Source: Lewinellaceae bacterium (GTDB lineage: Bacteria > Bacteroidota > Bacteroidia > Chitinophagales > Saprospiraceae). Taken from it: a DNA stretch of 64,000 nucleotides. The notes under the pieces are model-generated. The model saw only the letters and a program-made list of their open reading frames with translations, was not told where the DNA came from and did not search any database. The position numbers and the translations under genes were made by a program. Position 1 is the stretch's first letter; the number at the start of each line of letters is the position of its first letter. Below, in pieces: positions 22,801 through 31,053 of this stretch. The DNA lies in the NCBI GenBank assembly GCA_020636095.1, contig JACJYN010000010.1, positions 124,001 through 188,000 of the forward strand. The letters are read 5' to 3'.

Positions 22801-25587
22801 GGCAGTCGGCTCGATCTGGTCTTTTACTGAGAATGGGCAGTATACTACTGACTTATTCCCACAGTCGTCTTCCACCGTGTAGCGGAAGTAGTGGTTCCCG
22901 GCTGGGATACCGCTCACCAGGCGCGTCGGTGCGTTCCAGGCAATTACCCGCACGACTACCGTGTCGGTGCGCGTGCCCGTCACCTGGCCGTATTGGTTCG
23001 TTACTTCTACTTCTACTTCCGTTACGATCTCCGTGTGTACTTCGTAATCTGAGCAGTTATCCGTTACTGACGGCAGCGGTACGGAGAAGCTAGCTGTACA
23101 GCTGAACGGGCTGGTGGAGATCACCAGCGGGTCCAACGTGCCGTCCCAGTCGTAGTCTTCGCCCGGGCAGGTTACAGACGGAGGCGTAAAGTCTCCGACC
23201 TTGATGATCTGGTCCCAGTGGATGAATTGGTTCGGGTTACACCAGTCCAGGATATCCCACGTACGGACCACCTTGTAGGCGCCGCTGCAGATATCAATTA
23301 CCGGGCCGTCCGAGAACGACGCTCCCAGGTTGCAGTAGGTATCAGACAGGTTGAAAATACCATTGATCGTCAATACAAACGGGTAGCCCGTTATCTCTGG
23401 CTGAGGGATTCCGGCGCCATCGTACTCGTCACACTCGATCGGCACAGTGAACGGCGGCAACTGGATGTCGTTGAAGAAGTTCGGCCGGTTCAGCGTGATC
23501 GTTTGCGTGCAGGTAGACGCGTTGCCTTTGTCATCTACCGCCGTAAACCGGCGCGTGATGATGATCGGCGCACAGTCGCCTCCCGTAGAGTACGTATCTA
23601 CGAAGCTTACATCTACGTTAGAATCGCAGTTATCCGATACAACCGGGCTGCCCGTAATGCTCAGGCTCGCTGGGTTGTTGAAAATCGCATCGAAGTCTTC
23701 GCAGTACAACGGAAGGGTAATCTCGATCTGCTGTGTCGGGAAACCGTTGAAGTCTTCGGTAACCGTCTCTTCCCAGGTCTGTGGGTTCACCGTCGTGGTG
23801 ATGTCCCATTCGCCCAGCCAGCCGTCTCCATCGCTGAACACGATCCAGTCGTAGTCGCCCGTATCGTTGGCGCCAAACGTGGAAGTCAGCAGGTAGTACG
23901 TCTCATACGGCCGCAGCGGCAGGGTCGTGCGCACCACAGGGTCGAAAGGAGTCGTCGATATGCCACCGCCGTTGTTGATGAAAAAGAAACCTACGCCATT
24001 CACGCTCAGGAAGTTGTCGTCAACCTGGGCAATGATGTTCTCGCAGGGGTTATCCGGGTTGAAGCTACCCTGGTAGATCGCTACAAATCCGTCCGTAGCA
24101 AATTCGTGCTGCAGGTAGAACGTGTAGAAATCCTCTTCGCTTACCTGGAACTCGGTCAGTTCATAGTAGTGGTTGCCAGCCGCTGTGCCCGAACCATCGA
24201 GGAAGCAGGAGTAGTTGGTCAACACCAGCTGCTCATCATCGGTACCCAGCGAGCCGCTCAGTACGTGCGCCGTCTGGCTAACCGTACCTGTGCTCGTATT
24301 ATCCGGGCAGTCCAATGCAGGAGCCGCCTTGTCTTCCCCATTCACGTAACCCCAGCAGTCTTCCCAGTTGAAGAACGGGAACGTCGGTGCGTTCGGGTCG
24401 TCAACAAGGTAAGAGAAGGTGAAGTTGTCAACAGTTAAGACATTATTCAGCGTATTGCCGATCGGGGCGAAGTTATCGTCATTCACGATAAAAACCACCA
24501 CATCGCCCGCCAGGAGGTCTTCATCGATCGAGCCGGAGAAAACCGCAGGAGGAGTCGTGCCACTGGCAACAGAGCCGGTGGAAATCTCAACCAACTGGCG
24601 GACCGAACCGTCTGATACCACCATGATATCGATGTAGAGTTCATCGTAGACCGTCGTACCAGAGAAATCCGCCAGGGAGTACTCCCAGTCGAACTGAAGG
24701 TTACCGTCGCGCGGCATAGCGATTGCTGCGCTGGCCGGGCCGGCGTCAAAAGTCGTGATGGTCATCACCGAAGTGGTGAAGGCAACATCAGACACACCAC
24801 CCGTAGCCGGGTTCTCGTCAATGGTCCAGTTAGCAGCGGCAAAATCGCCGGTGAAACCGGTGTTGGTAACCGTCTGCTGGTTACCTCCCTGAGGGCCGCC
24901 GGTGTTAGACGGGCCAGGGCCTACGTAGGTAACTTCGTAGATGAATTCACCACAGCCATCCAGGACCGGGCCGTTGGTCGGGTCGTCGTCGTTGACGATG
25001 TTCACCTGGAAATCAGACGGGGACGCACAGCCAAATTCGCCACTCAGTACCATGCCTGGCGTTACCAGGCGCTGGCAATCGGCGTTCAGCGTTACGTTGA
25101 CGTCAGATACACAGGAAAGGTTGGTCGGAACCGGGGCGTCCTGAGTAACGGTTACGAAGAAATCTTCCTGGCGCGTGTTGCCCGCCGCATCCGTTGCTTC
25201 GATCAGGATTTGGTAAGCGCCTGGCTCAAAAACGCCGGCAAAGGTCGCGCCGCCCGGAGACGCAATGATAAGGCCGCCACTGAAAGGCGGGTTAACCGTC
25301 ACCGCGAACTCAGAGCCCGGGGTTACAGTACCGTCCGCGCTCGGGACATGGTCGCCGTCACAGTCATCCGTTACCGTAATTTCAAAAAATACGATGGCGG
25401 GGCCTGGGTCACAAGGGTCAAGCGTCACGTTAATATCCTGAGAGGGATACACGATCACAGGTGCCCACGAATCGTTGTCGCACTGAGCGAACGATTGCTG
25501 GGCGCCCCAAAAGCCGAAAACAAAAAGCATGGTCAGTGCTTTGAGCCAATGGGGAGTTGAAACGAAAGTAAAATTCGTTCTTTCCAT
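19894..25587 (-). CDS. giant secreted T9SS protein with dockerin and cohesin modules
   Basis: A 1,897-residue exported protein. Residues 1-35 are a signal peptide ending 'QQSFAQ'. Residues 40-1480 are mostly Cys- and Asp-rich beta-sandwich repeats of the HYR/Ig-like sort, shown by recurring 'T-A-x-D-x-x-G-N' ends such as 'IEATDAAGNTRQ' and 'RFRATDVNGNES'. Around 1490-1545 is a carboxypeptidase-regulatory-like fold. Around 1548-1610 is a type I dockerin-like pair ('LNGVSTFDLVLISKHILG' and 'DVNNSKSITTLDLIQLRKLIL'). Around 1676-1802 is a cohesin-like domain ('VEGYQATLSFDNSALELVDI'). The last 85 residues are a type A T9SS sorting domain ('YQNTPNPFKGETLIGFNLP'). It is probably surface-bound or released; ligand unknown. 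Confidence 0.9.
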   Translation of the reverse strand: MERTNFTFVSTPHWLKALTMLFVFGFWGAQQSFAQCDNDSWAPVIVYPSQDINVTLDPCDPGPAIVFFEITVTDDCDGDHVPSADGTVTPGSEFAVTVNPPFSGGLIIASPGGATFAGVFEPGAYQILIEATDAAGNTRQEDFFVTVTQDAPVPTNLSCVSDVNVTLNADCQRLVTPGMVLSGEFGCASPSDFQVNIVNDDDPTNGPVLDGCGEFIYEVTYVGPGPSNTGGPQGGNQQTVTNTGFTGDFAAANWTIDENPATGGVSDVAFTTSVMTITTFDAGPASAAIAMPRDGNLQFDWEYSLADFSGTTVYDELYIDIMVVSDGSVRQLVEISTGSVASGTTPPAVFSGSIDEDLLAGDVVVFIVNDDNFAPIGNTLNNVLTVDNFTFSYLVDDPNAPTFPFFNWEDCWGYVNGEDKAAPALDCPDNTSTGTVSQTAHVLSGSLGTDDEQLVLTNYSCFLDGSGTAAGNHYYELTEFQVSEEDFYTFYLQHEFATDGFVAIYQGSFNPDNPCENIIAQVDDNFLSVNGVGFFFINNGGGISTTPFDPVVRTTLPLRPYETYYLLTSTFGANDTGDYDWIVFSDGDGWLGEWDITTTVNPQTWEETVTEDFNGFPTQQIEITLPLYCEDFDAIFNNPASLSITGSPVVSDNCDSNVDVSFVDTYSTGGDCAPIIITRRFTAVDDKGNASTCTQTITLNRPNFFNDIQLPPFTVPIECDEYDGAGIPQPEITGYPFVLTINGIFNLSDTYCNLGASFSDGPVIDICSGAYKVVRTWDILDWCNPNQFIHWDQIIKVGDFTPPSVTCPGEDYDWDGTLDPLVISTSPFSCTASFSVPLPSVTDNCSDYEVHTEIVTEVEVEVTNQYGQVTGTRTDTVVVRVIAWNAPTRLVSGIPAGNHYFRYTVEDDCGNKSVVYCPFSVKDQIEPTAICDDNLTISIGGNDLARVYATDIDEGSNDNCEVDRIEVRRNKFDIINYTCGNGFSNWGPYVDFFCCDVGVTVTIELRVIDKAGNINTCWLEVTPEEKARPYCYAPHPVMIDCDALPYSFDPLDTLQLQQLFGDATSEDNCGSYERELPPVPDLECGFGTIIRRFRATDVNGNESVNFCQQVVTIKEKHNYEIKFPADAEAVCGAADPDSVIYEEIGCDLLAVNHTDEFFSASGDECYKIFRKWKVVNWCQYDGESDPFVVGRDEDCDNQPGDECVWVLHRPGGYTYIDRDDDETEPNNVPLAFQNICNGIDDFWRKVDYDGGFFQYTQIIKVYDDIDPEISSTPEDFCSYDNVTCTGLVNLDFTIFENCTPDDLTIKVFLDAGADGTIDFNLQDLTDGAFDDFTLTGTYPDYTLNGRFPIGCHAFEVHVEDGCGNVNSELLDFCVVDCKAPSPVCINGLAIELMPVDLNGDDVPDEGRMAIWANDFIVSPSPDCTGPIKYSINRVGDAPNVDSTGIVLTCADTGTLVVEIWAYDGAGNSDFCETYILVQDNMNLCGPGPLAVGVSGAIATEDALAVENVEVSLSGQPSMAMMTAADGEYAFTGLQDGYDYTVTPQLNANYLNGVSTFDLVLISKHILGVQPLGSPYKMIAADVNNSKSITTLDLIQLRKLILSIDTEFENNTSWRFVEAAYSFPNASNPWFEEFPEVVNINNLPATGITGADFVAVKIGDVNNDAQANALAGVEGRTMAGTLAFNVAEAEVKAGNEYTVAFTAADIASVEGYQATLSFDNSALELVDIIAGVATAENFGLAYANEGLITTSWNGKASADAVLFSLVFRATADAQLSELLSVSSRVTKAEAYRTNGDYLDVAVTFSGKAAVAAGFELYQNTPNPFKGETLIGFNLPADDTVTLTVSDVTGKVLKLARLDGVKGYNNVVVNSNDLPAAGVLYYTVETSDYTATKKMIIIE

Positions 25588-26106
25588 AAGATCACAATTT
25601 GCTTAAAAGAATTAGGTTATGTAAAAAGAATTAAGTCCAGTTGCTATTTTCTTATCAACTGCCTTTCAAAAGGTTGGAAGTCGACAAGGGGTTTGGTTTG
25701 TTTAGGTCGTCGTCTATTATAGTATGTTTGGAAAACGAATTATGCCCACAAATTCAAGGGAGGATGGCACACACTGCCACCCCTCGGTTGTTTGAAACGG
25801 TATTCAAACAAGAAAGCTTTAAAGCATAAAAGTGAATCCGTTACGGTACTCTTAGTGCATTTAAAGCATTGCTTTTCAGGAAACTGATATGTAATGAAGA
25901 ACAAAGACGAGAAACAAAGAGGATGGTTAGGTGTCGCTTTTTAGGCCGTCTGTTCTTCATGAGACTTTTTATCTTATTTGACAAAAGTAGTTTTTTAAGG
26001 ATGAAATGACAACTTTTCACCCTTAATAATTGCGTTTTTTTTCATAATAATTATTTAATTACCCTATTGAGGGTATATCTGAATATCTTGCTTCGGGCCA
26101 ATATTT
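25588..26106. other. 519-bp noncoding region upstream of the giant secreted protein
   Basis: No gene was found. The low-coordinate half would be a long 5' untranslated region if the promoter at 25982-26012 is used. The high-coordinate end is AT-rich. No structured RNA family was recognised. Confidence 0.45.
25982..26012 (-). promoter_or_regulatory. candidate Bacteroidota-type promoter for the giant secreted protein
   Basis: On the minus strand TTG (26010-26012) is followed after 20 nt by TACTTTTG (25982-25989), matching the TTTG/TAnnTTTG pattern of Bacteroidota sigma factors. It would give a leader of about 390 nt before the start codon. There is no experimental support. Confidence 0.45.
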
Positions 26107-27666
26107 TTAAGGCTTCCTGCGCATTTGCCTTCTTTCGAACTTATGCCGGATTATCTCCTGTACCGGTTTATCCTGGATTTTAGACTCCAGCCAGGAGATA
26201 ATATCCAGATAGAGGAAAGGCCGGCGCTCAAAGGGGTCGTCTTCGTGCTCAACCAGCTTATCCTTTAGGTTGATGAATTCCTGCTTCAGGCCTTCTTCCT
26301 GTATCCGGGGTATCCTCCTTAGAAAGCGAAAAATCTCCTGCTGAACGGCATGCAGGTCCTTCATTTTAGCCAGGAACCGGTATACGGATTTGACCTGATA
26401 CTCGACCAGCTGCGCATTGCCCAGCTCAAAATGGGCGATCAGGTTGAGGATGCGGGCAAAGCACTGGATGTCCTCCCGATAATCCGGATTTTTCTGATTG
26501 ATAATGAGGTTGAGGTAGTCTATGGCCGATTCGTTGTCGCCACTGCCAAAATACAGGCAGGCAATACGATAATAAAAAACCAGGATGCGGTGGTCGTCCC
26601 AATTGTAGGTGTCTTCCTCAATAACTCTGGCCAGCCCGGGAACGAGTTTCAGCCCTTCCGAGAAAGTCCCCTCCATGAAGTGCTTCTTTATGTTGTGTAT
26701 ATATTTAAAAAGGTAAAAGAGCCCTTCGATGTTCTTCACCTCGCTGATATCGTACTGCTCGGGGAAACGTTCCAGTTCTTCCAGTATGTCCGTAAATTTC
26801 TGGTATTGCAACGTGCTGAACAACGCGTTCAGCAGGTTGTGAATACCTTTAAGATATAGAGGAGCGTAAAGTTTGACGAACTGGGGCTGTTCCCGAAAAA
26901 GTTCAACCCATTTTTGAGCGTATCGGTAACACATGCGAAACTCCTGGGTAATATAATAATACCACAGGTGGGCCTGGCAATAGTAGACCTTTCCGAAGAA
27001 ATCCAGTTGCTGAAAATCGATATCCGGCAGATGAGACTGGAAAAAACGCTTCACCACCTCATGGTCATGCTGGTTGCGGGCATACCCCATTTTGAGGTAC
27101 AGGCCATACAGCCGTAGCGCCAGGTTGGAGAACAGGTTGATATTGTCAATAATCTCATGCAAGCGAAAGGCTTCGCCCGCCAGTTCATCCGCTCGCCCTT
27201 CAATACTGCGGGTGATATACTGTCCTTCAATGTGCTTTTCAAATTCGACGATCTCGAGGGCCAGTGCATAAAACAGGCCCGCATACGCCTTGGCCTTGGC
27301 CTTATCCAGAATATCCAGGCTTTGGCGGTACAGTCCTTTATTATATAACACCCGGGCATAATCGATCATCTCGCGCAGCTGAATATCCTCATTGTGGCTG
27401 GCATTGACCAGGCGGAGGCTGACCAGCAGCTGCTTGTACAGGTGAGCTTTCAGGTTAGACAGTTGCCGTTTCTTTATATCGGGTAGTTTTTTAAGGATCA
27501 GTTCTTCATCGTATTCCTGGTGTTTATCCAGAAAGTCGAACAGCTTGAGGAAAAGAATGTCATCGGAAGCCTGATTCCTGCGGACAAATAAGCGGAAGTG
27601 CCGCTTTTCCGCTCTGGTCAGAGAGCGCACCAACTGAATGAGGTCATCTGTTTTCTGTTTGGGCAT
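26107..27666 (-). CDS. hypothetical helical-repeat protein, 519 residues
   Basis: I do not recognise a named family. The sequence is almost all alpha-helical, with TPR-like stretches ('LYNKGLYRQSLDILDKAKAKAYAGLFYALALEIVEFEKHIEGQYI', 'LRLYGLYLKMGYARNQHDHEVVKRFF') and basic and aromatic residues throughout. There is no signal peptide or membrane segment, so it is probably a cytoplasmic scaffold. The N-terminal 'LIQLVRSLTRAEKRHFRLFVRRNQ' block looks conserved and could bind nucleic acid or protein. It is divergent from leuA, with about 170 bp between. Confidence 0.7.
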   Translation of the reverse strand: MPKQKTDDLIQLVRSLTRAEKRHFRLFVRRNQASDDILFLKLFDFLDKHQEYDEELILKKLPDIKKRQLSNLKAHLYKQLLVSLRLVNASHNEDIQLREMIDYARVLYNKGLYRQSLDILDKAKAKAYAGLFYALALEIVEFEKHIEGQYITRSIEGRADELAGEAFRLHEIIDNINLFSNLALRLYGLYLKMGYARNQHDHEVVKRFFQSHLPDIDFQQLDFFGKVYYCQAHLWYYYITQEFRMCYRYAQKWVELFREQPQFVKLYAPLYLKGIHNLLNALFSTLQYQKFTDILEELERFPEQYDISEVKNIEGLFYLFKYIHNIKKHFMEGTFSEGLKLVPGLARVIEEDTYNWDDHRILVFYYRIACLYFGSGDNESAIDYLNLIINQKNPDYREDIQCFARILNLIAHFELGNAQLVEYQVKSVYRFLAKMKDLHAVQQEIFRFLRRIPRIQEEGLKQEFINLKDKLVEHEDDPFERRPFLYLDIISWLESKIQDKPVQEIIRHKFERRQMRRKP

Positions 27667-27779
27667 TGTAATTCTGTTTAACCTAACCCTATGGCCAGCA
27701 AAGGCTTAAAGGCTCCCTGGCCCACTTGCCACCTTGTAGTAATCCGCGAATTTGACTTTATACCCATACACGATCCCGA

Positions 27780-27787
27780 TATATTTG
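27780..27787 (+). promoter_or_regulatory. candidate -7 box of the leu operon
   Basis: TATATTTG matches TAnnTTTG and lies 53 bp before the leuA ATG. The nearest upstream TTTG is about 25 nt away, longer than the usual spacing, so the -33 element is uncertain. Confidence 0.35.
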
Positions 27788-27840
27788 ACAGCTGTGTTGT
27801 ACAAAACTCCTGTAAACAAAGCTACACTTATTTATAAAAA

Positions 27841-29022
27841 ATGCAATTGGCCATGGCAGATAAGCAAGTATTCATCTTTGACACTACGCTGCGCGACGGA
27901 GAGCAGGTGCCGGGATGTAAATTGAACACCGATCAGAAAGTAGAAGTAGCGCGGCAACTGGAGCGGCTCGGGGTAGACATTATCGAAGCGGGCTTCCCGA
28001 TTTCCAGCCCCGGAGATTTCCAATCCGTTGAAGCCATCTGCCAGGCAGTCAATCTTCCTATTGTCTGCGGCTTGTCCCGGGCGGTAGAGAAAGACATCAA
28101 AGTAGCGGCGGAAGCCCTCCGGAAAGCCCGGCGGCCCAGAATACATACTGGCATCGGTACGTCCGATTCACATATTGTTCATAAGCTGCGCAGCAACCAG
28201 GAAAAAATCCTGGAAAGAGCGGTAGCCGCCGTAACCTACGCCAAGCGCTTCGTGGAGGATGTCGAATTTTACGCCGAAGATGCCGGCCGGACCGACAACG
28301 AATACCTGGCCCGGGTACTGGAGGCCGTGATCAAAGCCGGGGCCACTGTGTTGAACATCCCGGATACAACCGGATATTGCCTGCCCGACGAATACGGCGC
28401 CAAGATTCGTTTCCTGCATGAAAATGTAAAGGGCATAGACAAGGCCATCTTGTCCACCCACTGCCACAACGACCTGGGGCTGGCTACCGCCAACTCTATC
28501 GCCGGTGTCCAGAACGGCGCCCGGCAAATTGAGTGTACGGTCAACGGTATTGGCGAACGGGCCGGCAATACCTCCCTGGAAGAAGTCGTCATGATCATGC
28601 GCCAGCACCCTTACCTCAACCTTGAAAACAACATCAACACCAAGCTCATTTATGCTACCAGCCGCCTGGTTTCAGAACACATGGGCATGCCGGTGCAGCC
28701 CAACAAGGCCATTGTGGGCGCCAATGCTTTCGCCCACTCTTCCGGTATCCATCAGGATGGAGTGATCAAACGACGGGACACCTACGAGATCATCGACCCG
28801 CTGGAAGTGGGGGTCGATCATTCCAAGATCGTCCTGACAGCGCGAAGCGGCAGGGCGGCCATTGCCTACCGGGCCAAAAATATAGGTTTCAACCTCACTA
28901 AAAATGAACTGGATGTAGTCTACGCTCACTTCCTGAAGGTAGCCGACCTGAAAAAAGAAGTAGAAGACAATGACCTGCGACAGATCATTCACCAAACCGT
29001 TCAAAAGATAGAAGTTAGCTAA
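27841..29022 (+). CDS. leuA: 2-isopropylmalate synthase, short form
   Basis: A 393-residue HMGL-like enzyme that condenses acetyl-CoA with 2-oxoisovalerate, the first step of leucine synthesis. The catalytic 'FDTTLRDGEQVPGCKL' is at residues 14-29, the metal motif 'LSTHCHNDLGLATANS' near 210, and 'VNGIGERAGNTSLEEVVM' near 240. It ends soon after the barrel and subdomain, so the C-terminal regulatory domain that binds leucine in the ~510-residue enzymes is missing. This short form is common in Bacteroidota. A second ATG at 27853 is also possible. It heads leuACDB, so the assignment over homocitrate or citramalate synthase is well supported. Confidence 0.92.
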   Translation: MQLAMADKQVFIFDTTLRDGEQVPGCKLNTDQKVEVARQLERLGVDIIEAGFPISSPGDFQSVEAICQAVNLPIVCGLSRAVEKDIKVAAEALRKARRPRIHTGIGTSDSHIVHKLRSNQEKILERAVAAVTYAKRFVEDVEFYAEDAGRTDNEYLARVLEAVIKAGATVLNIPDTTGYCLPDEYGAKIRFLHENVKGIDKAILSTHCHNDLGLATANSIAGVQNGARQIECTVNGIGERAGNTSLEEVVMIMRQHPYLNLENNINTKLIYATSRLVSEHMGMPVQPNKAIVGANAFAHSSGIHQDGVIKRRDTYEIIDPLEVGVDHSKIVLTARSGRAAIAYRAKNIGFNLTKNELDVVYAHFLKVADLKKEVEDNDLRQIIHQTVQKIEVS

Positions 29023-29031
29023 CGAATCCCC

Positions 29032-30432
29032 ATGAGTAAGACATTATTCGACAAGATCTGGGACGCCCACGTAGCGCACCCGGCGGCAGGAGGCATGGAC
29101 GTATTGTATATAGACCGGCATTTCATCCACGAAGTGACCAGCCCGCAAGCCTTTGATGGCCTGCGCCAGCGAAACATCCCCGTTTTTCGCCCCGAAAAGA
29201 CCATCGCTACTGCGGATCACAACGTGCCTACCCGCGACCAACACCTGCCTATTCAGGAGGCCCTCTCCCGCTTCCAGGTTGACAAACTAACCGAAAACTG
29301 CAAGGCCTTTGGCGTTCGGCTCTACGGGCTGGGCCACCCCTACCAGGGCATCGTCCATGTGATCGGCCCGGAACTGGGCCTGACTCAACCCGGAATGACC
29401 ATCGTTTGCGGGGACAGCCATACTTCCACCCACGGGGCTTTCGGCTGTATAGCGTTTGGCATCGGGACCAGCCAGGTGGAGCAGGTGCTGGCCACCCAAT
29501 GCCTCCTGCAGAAGAAGCCCAAACGCATGCGCATCACCGTCGAGGGAACACTGCCGGCGGGCGTACTCAGTAAAGACATCATCCTCTATATCATTTCCCG
29601 GCTTTCCGCCAGCGGCGGCACCGGCCATTTTGTAGAATACGCCGGCTCTGCCATCCGTTCGCTGTCTATGGAAGCCCGCATGACCATCTGCAATATGAGT
29701 ATCGAAATGGGCGCCCGCGGCGGTTTGATCGCACCGGATGAGAAAGCCATTGAATATGTGCGAGGCCGGGAGTTCGCTCCTCAAGGGGAGGCCTTTGAAG
29801 CAGCAGCAGCCTATTGGCGAACCTTGTACTCCGATGAGGATGCCGCCTTCGATGCCGAATACCACTTCCGGGCGGAGGATATCGAGCCGATGGTCACCTA
29901 CGGAACCAATCCCGGAATGGGCATGGGCGTCAGCCAATCCATTCCCGCCCCCCCCTCAAAGGGCAATGCCCAGACTTTCATGAAATCGCTGGATTATATG
30001 GGTTTCCAGCCCGGCCAAAAGCTGACGGGGAGGGCCGTCAATTATGTATTCATCGGTAGTTGCACCAATTCGCGTATTGAAGACCTGCGGCTTGCGGCGG
30101 CCTACGTCAAAGGGAAGAAAAAAGCTGATAATGTGCACGCTATGGTCGTTCCTGGCTCCAAACAGGTAGAAAAGCAGGCCAAAGCGGAAGGCCTGGACCG
30201 GGTATTCCGGGAAGCCGGTTTCGACTTTCGCGAGCCGGGCTGTTCGGCCTGCCTGGGCATGAATGAAGATAAGGTGCCCAAGGGTGAATATTGCGTGTCT
30301 ACTTCCAACCGAAATTTTGAGGGCCGGCAGGGCCCCGGTGCGCGCACCATACTTGCCAGCCCCCTCACTGCGGCAGCGACGGCACTAGCCGGCAAGATCG
30401 TAGATGTGAGACAGGATTTACAGAAGGGGTAA
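29032..30432 (+). CDS. leuC: 3-isopropylmalate dehydratase large subunit
   Basis: A 466-residue aconitase-family subunit that carries the [4Fe-4S] cluster and isomerises 2- to 3-isopropylmalate together with LeuD. The cluster cysteines are visible in 'FIGSCTNSRIEDL' and 'GCSACLGMNEDKV'. The N-terminal 'LFDKIWDAHVAHPAAGGMDVLYIDRHFIHEVTSPQAFDGLR' and 'VCGDSHTSTHGAFGCIAFGIGTSQVEQVLATQ' are characteristic. It starts 9 bp after leuA, in the same operon. Confidence 0.97.
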   Translation: MSKTLFDKIWDAHVAHPAAGGMDVLYIDRHFIHEVTSPQAFDGLRQRNIPVFRPEKTIATADHNVPTRDQHLPIQEALSRFQVDKLTENCKAFGVRLYGLGHPYQGIVHVIGPELGLTQPGMTIVCGDSHTSTHGAFGCIAFGIGTSQVEQVLATQCLLQKKPKRMRITVEGTLPAGVLSKDIILYIISRLSASGGTGHFVEYAGSAIRSLSMEARMTICNMSIEMGARGGLIAPDEKAIEYVRGREFAPQGEAFEAAAAYWRTLYSDEDAAFDAEYHFRAEDIEPMVTYGTNPGMGMGVSQSIPAPPSKGNAQTFMKSLDYMGFQPGQKLTGRAVNYVFIGSCTNSRIEDLRLAAAYVKGKKKADNVHAMVVPGSKQVEKQAKAEGLDRVFREAGFDFREPGCSACLGMNEDKVPKGEYCVSTSNRNFEGRQGPGARTILASPLTAAATALAGKIVDVRQDLQKG

Positions 30433-30453
30433 TACAAAAAACATCCAGGAACC

Positions 30454-31041
30454 ATGGAAAAATTCAAAAAACTACAGTCCACTGCCATTCCCCTACCGAT
30501 TGAGGACGTGGACACCGACCAGATCATCCCGGCTCGTTTCCTGAAAGCAACGACCCGCGAAGGATTTGGGGACAATCTGTTTCGGGACTGGCGCTATGAG
30601 GCCGACGGCAGCCCCCGGCCAGGCTTCATTCTCAACAATCCTATTTATCAGGGGCAGATTCTGGTAGCCGGCAGGAACTTCGGCTGTGGATCCAGCCGGG
30701 AGCACGCCGCCTGGGCACTGTACGATTTTGGTTTTCGGGTTGTGGTATCCAGCTTTTTTGCCGATATTTTCCGGGGAAATGCCCTGAATAACGGTTTGCT
30801 GCCGGTGCAGGTCTCCGAACCTTTCCTGCAGGCCGTTTTTTCCGCCATCGAGGCAAATCCTGCAACTCAATTCCTCGTCGACCTGGAAGCACAGCGCTTT
30901 ACGATTCAGGCAACCGGGCAATCCGCCGGCTTTGAAATTGACCCCTATAAAAAAACGTGTATGATCAACGGATACGACGACATTGACTTTCTGTTGAACC
31001 TGCGCGAAGAGATCGAAGCATTTGAACAAAAAAACAGTTAA
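30454..31041 (+). CDS. leuD: 3-isopropylmalate dehydratase small subunit
   Basis: A 195-residue swivel-domain subunit that pairs with LeuC. Typical motifs are 'DVDTDQIIPARFLKATTREGFGDNLFRDWRY', 'ILVAGRNFGCGSSREHAAWALYDFGFRVVVSSFFADIFRGNALNNGLLPV' and the C-terminal 'FEIDPYKKTCMINGYDDIDFLL'. The length is normal. It lies 21 bp after leuC and 12 bp before leuB. Confidence 0.97.
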   Translation: MEKFKKLQSTAIPLPIEDVDTDQIIPARFLKATTREGFGDNLFRDWRYEADGSPRPGFILNNPIYQGQILVAGRNFGCGSSREHAAWALYDFGFRVVVSSFFADIFRGNALNNGLLPVQVSEPFLQAVFSAIEANPATQFLVDLEAQRFTIQATGQSAGFEIDPYKKTCMINGYDDIDFLLNLREEIEAFEQKNS

Positions 31042-31053
31042 AATTATACTCCC

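Noticed and set aside
20896..22830. Open frame of 644 codons on the plus strand
   Set aside because: It is antisense to the giant secreted protein, has no recognisable domain and an unusual Arg/Val-rich composition; the minus-strand frame has a signal peptide and known modules.
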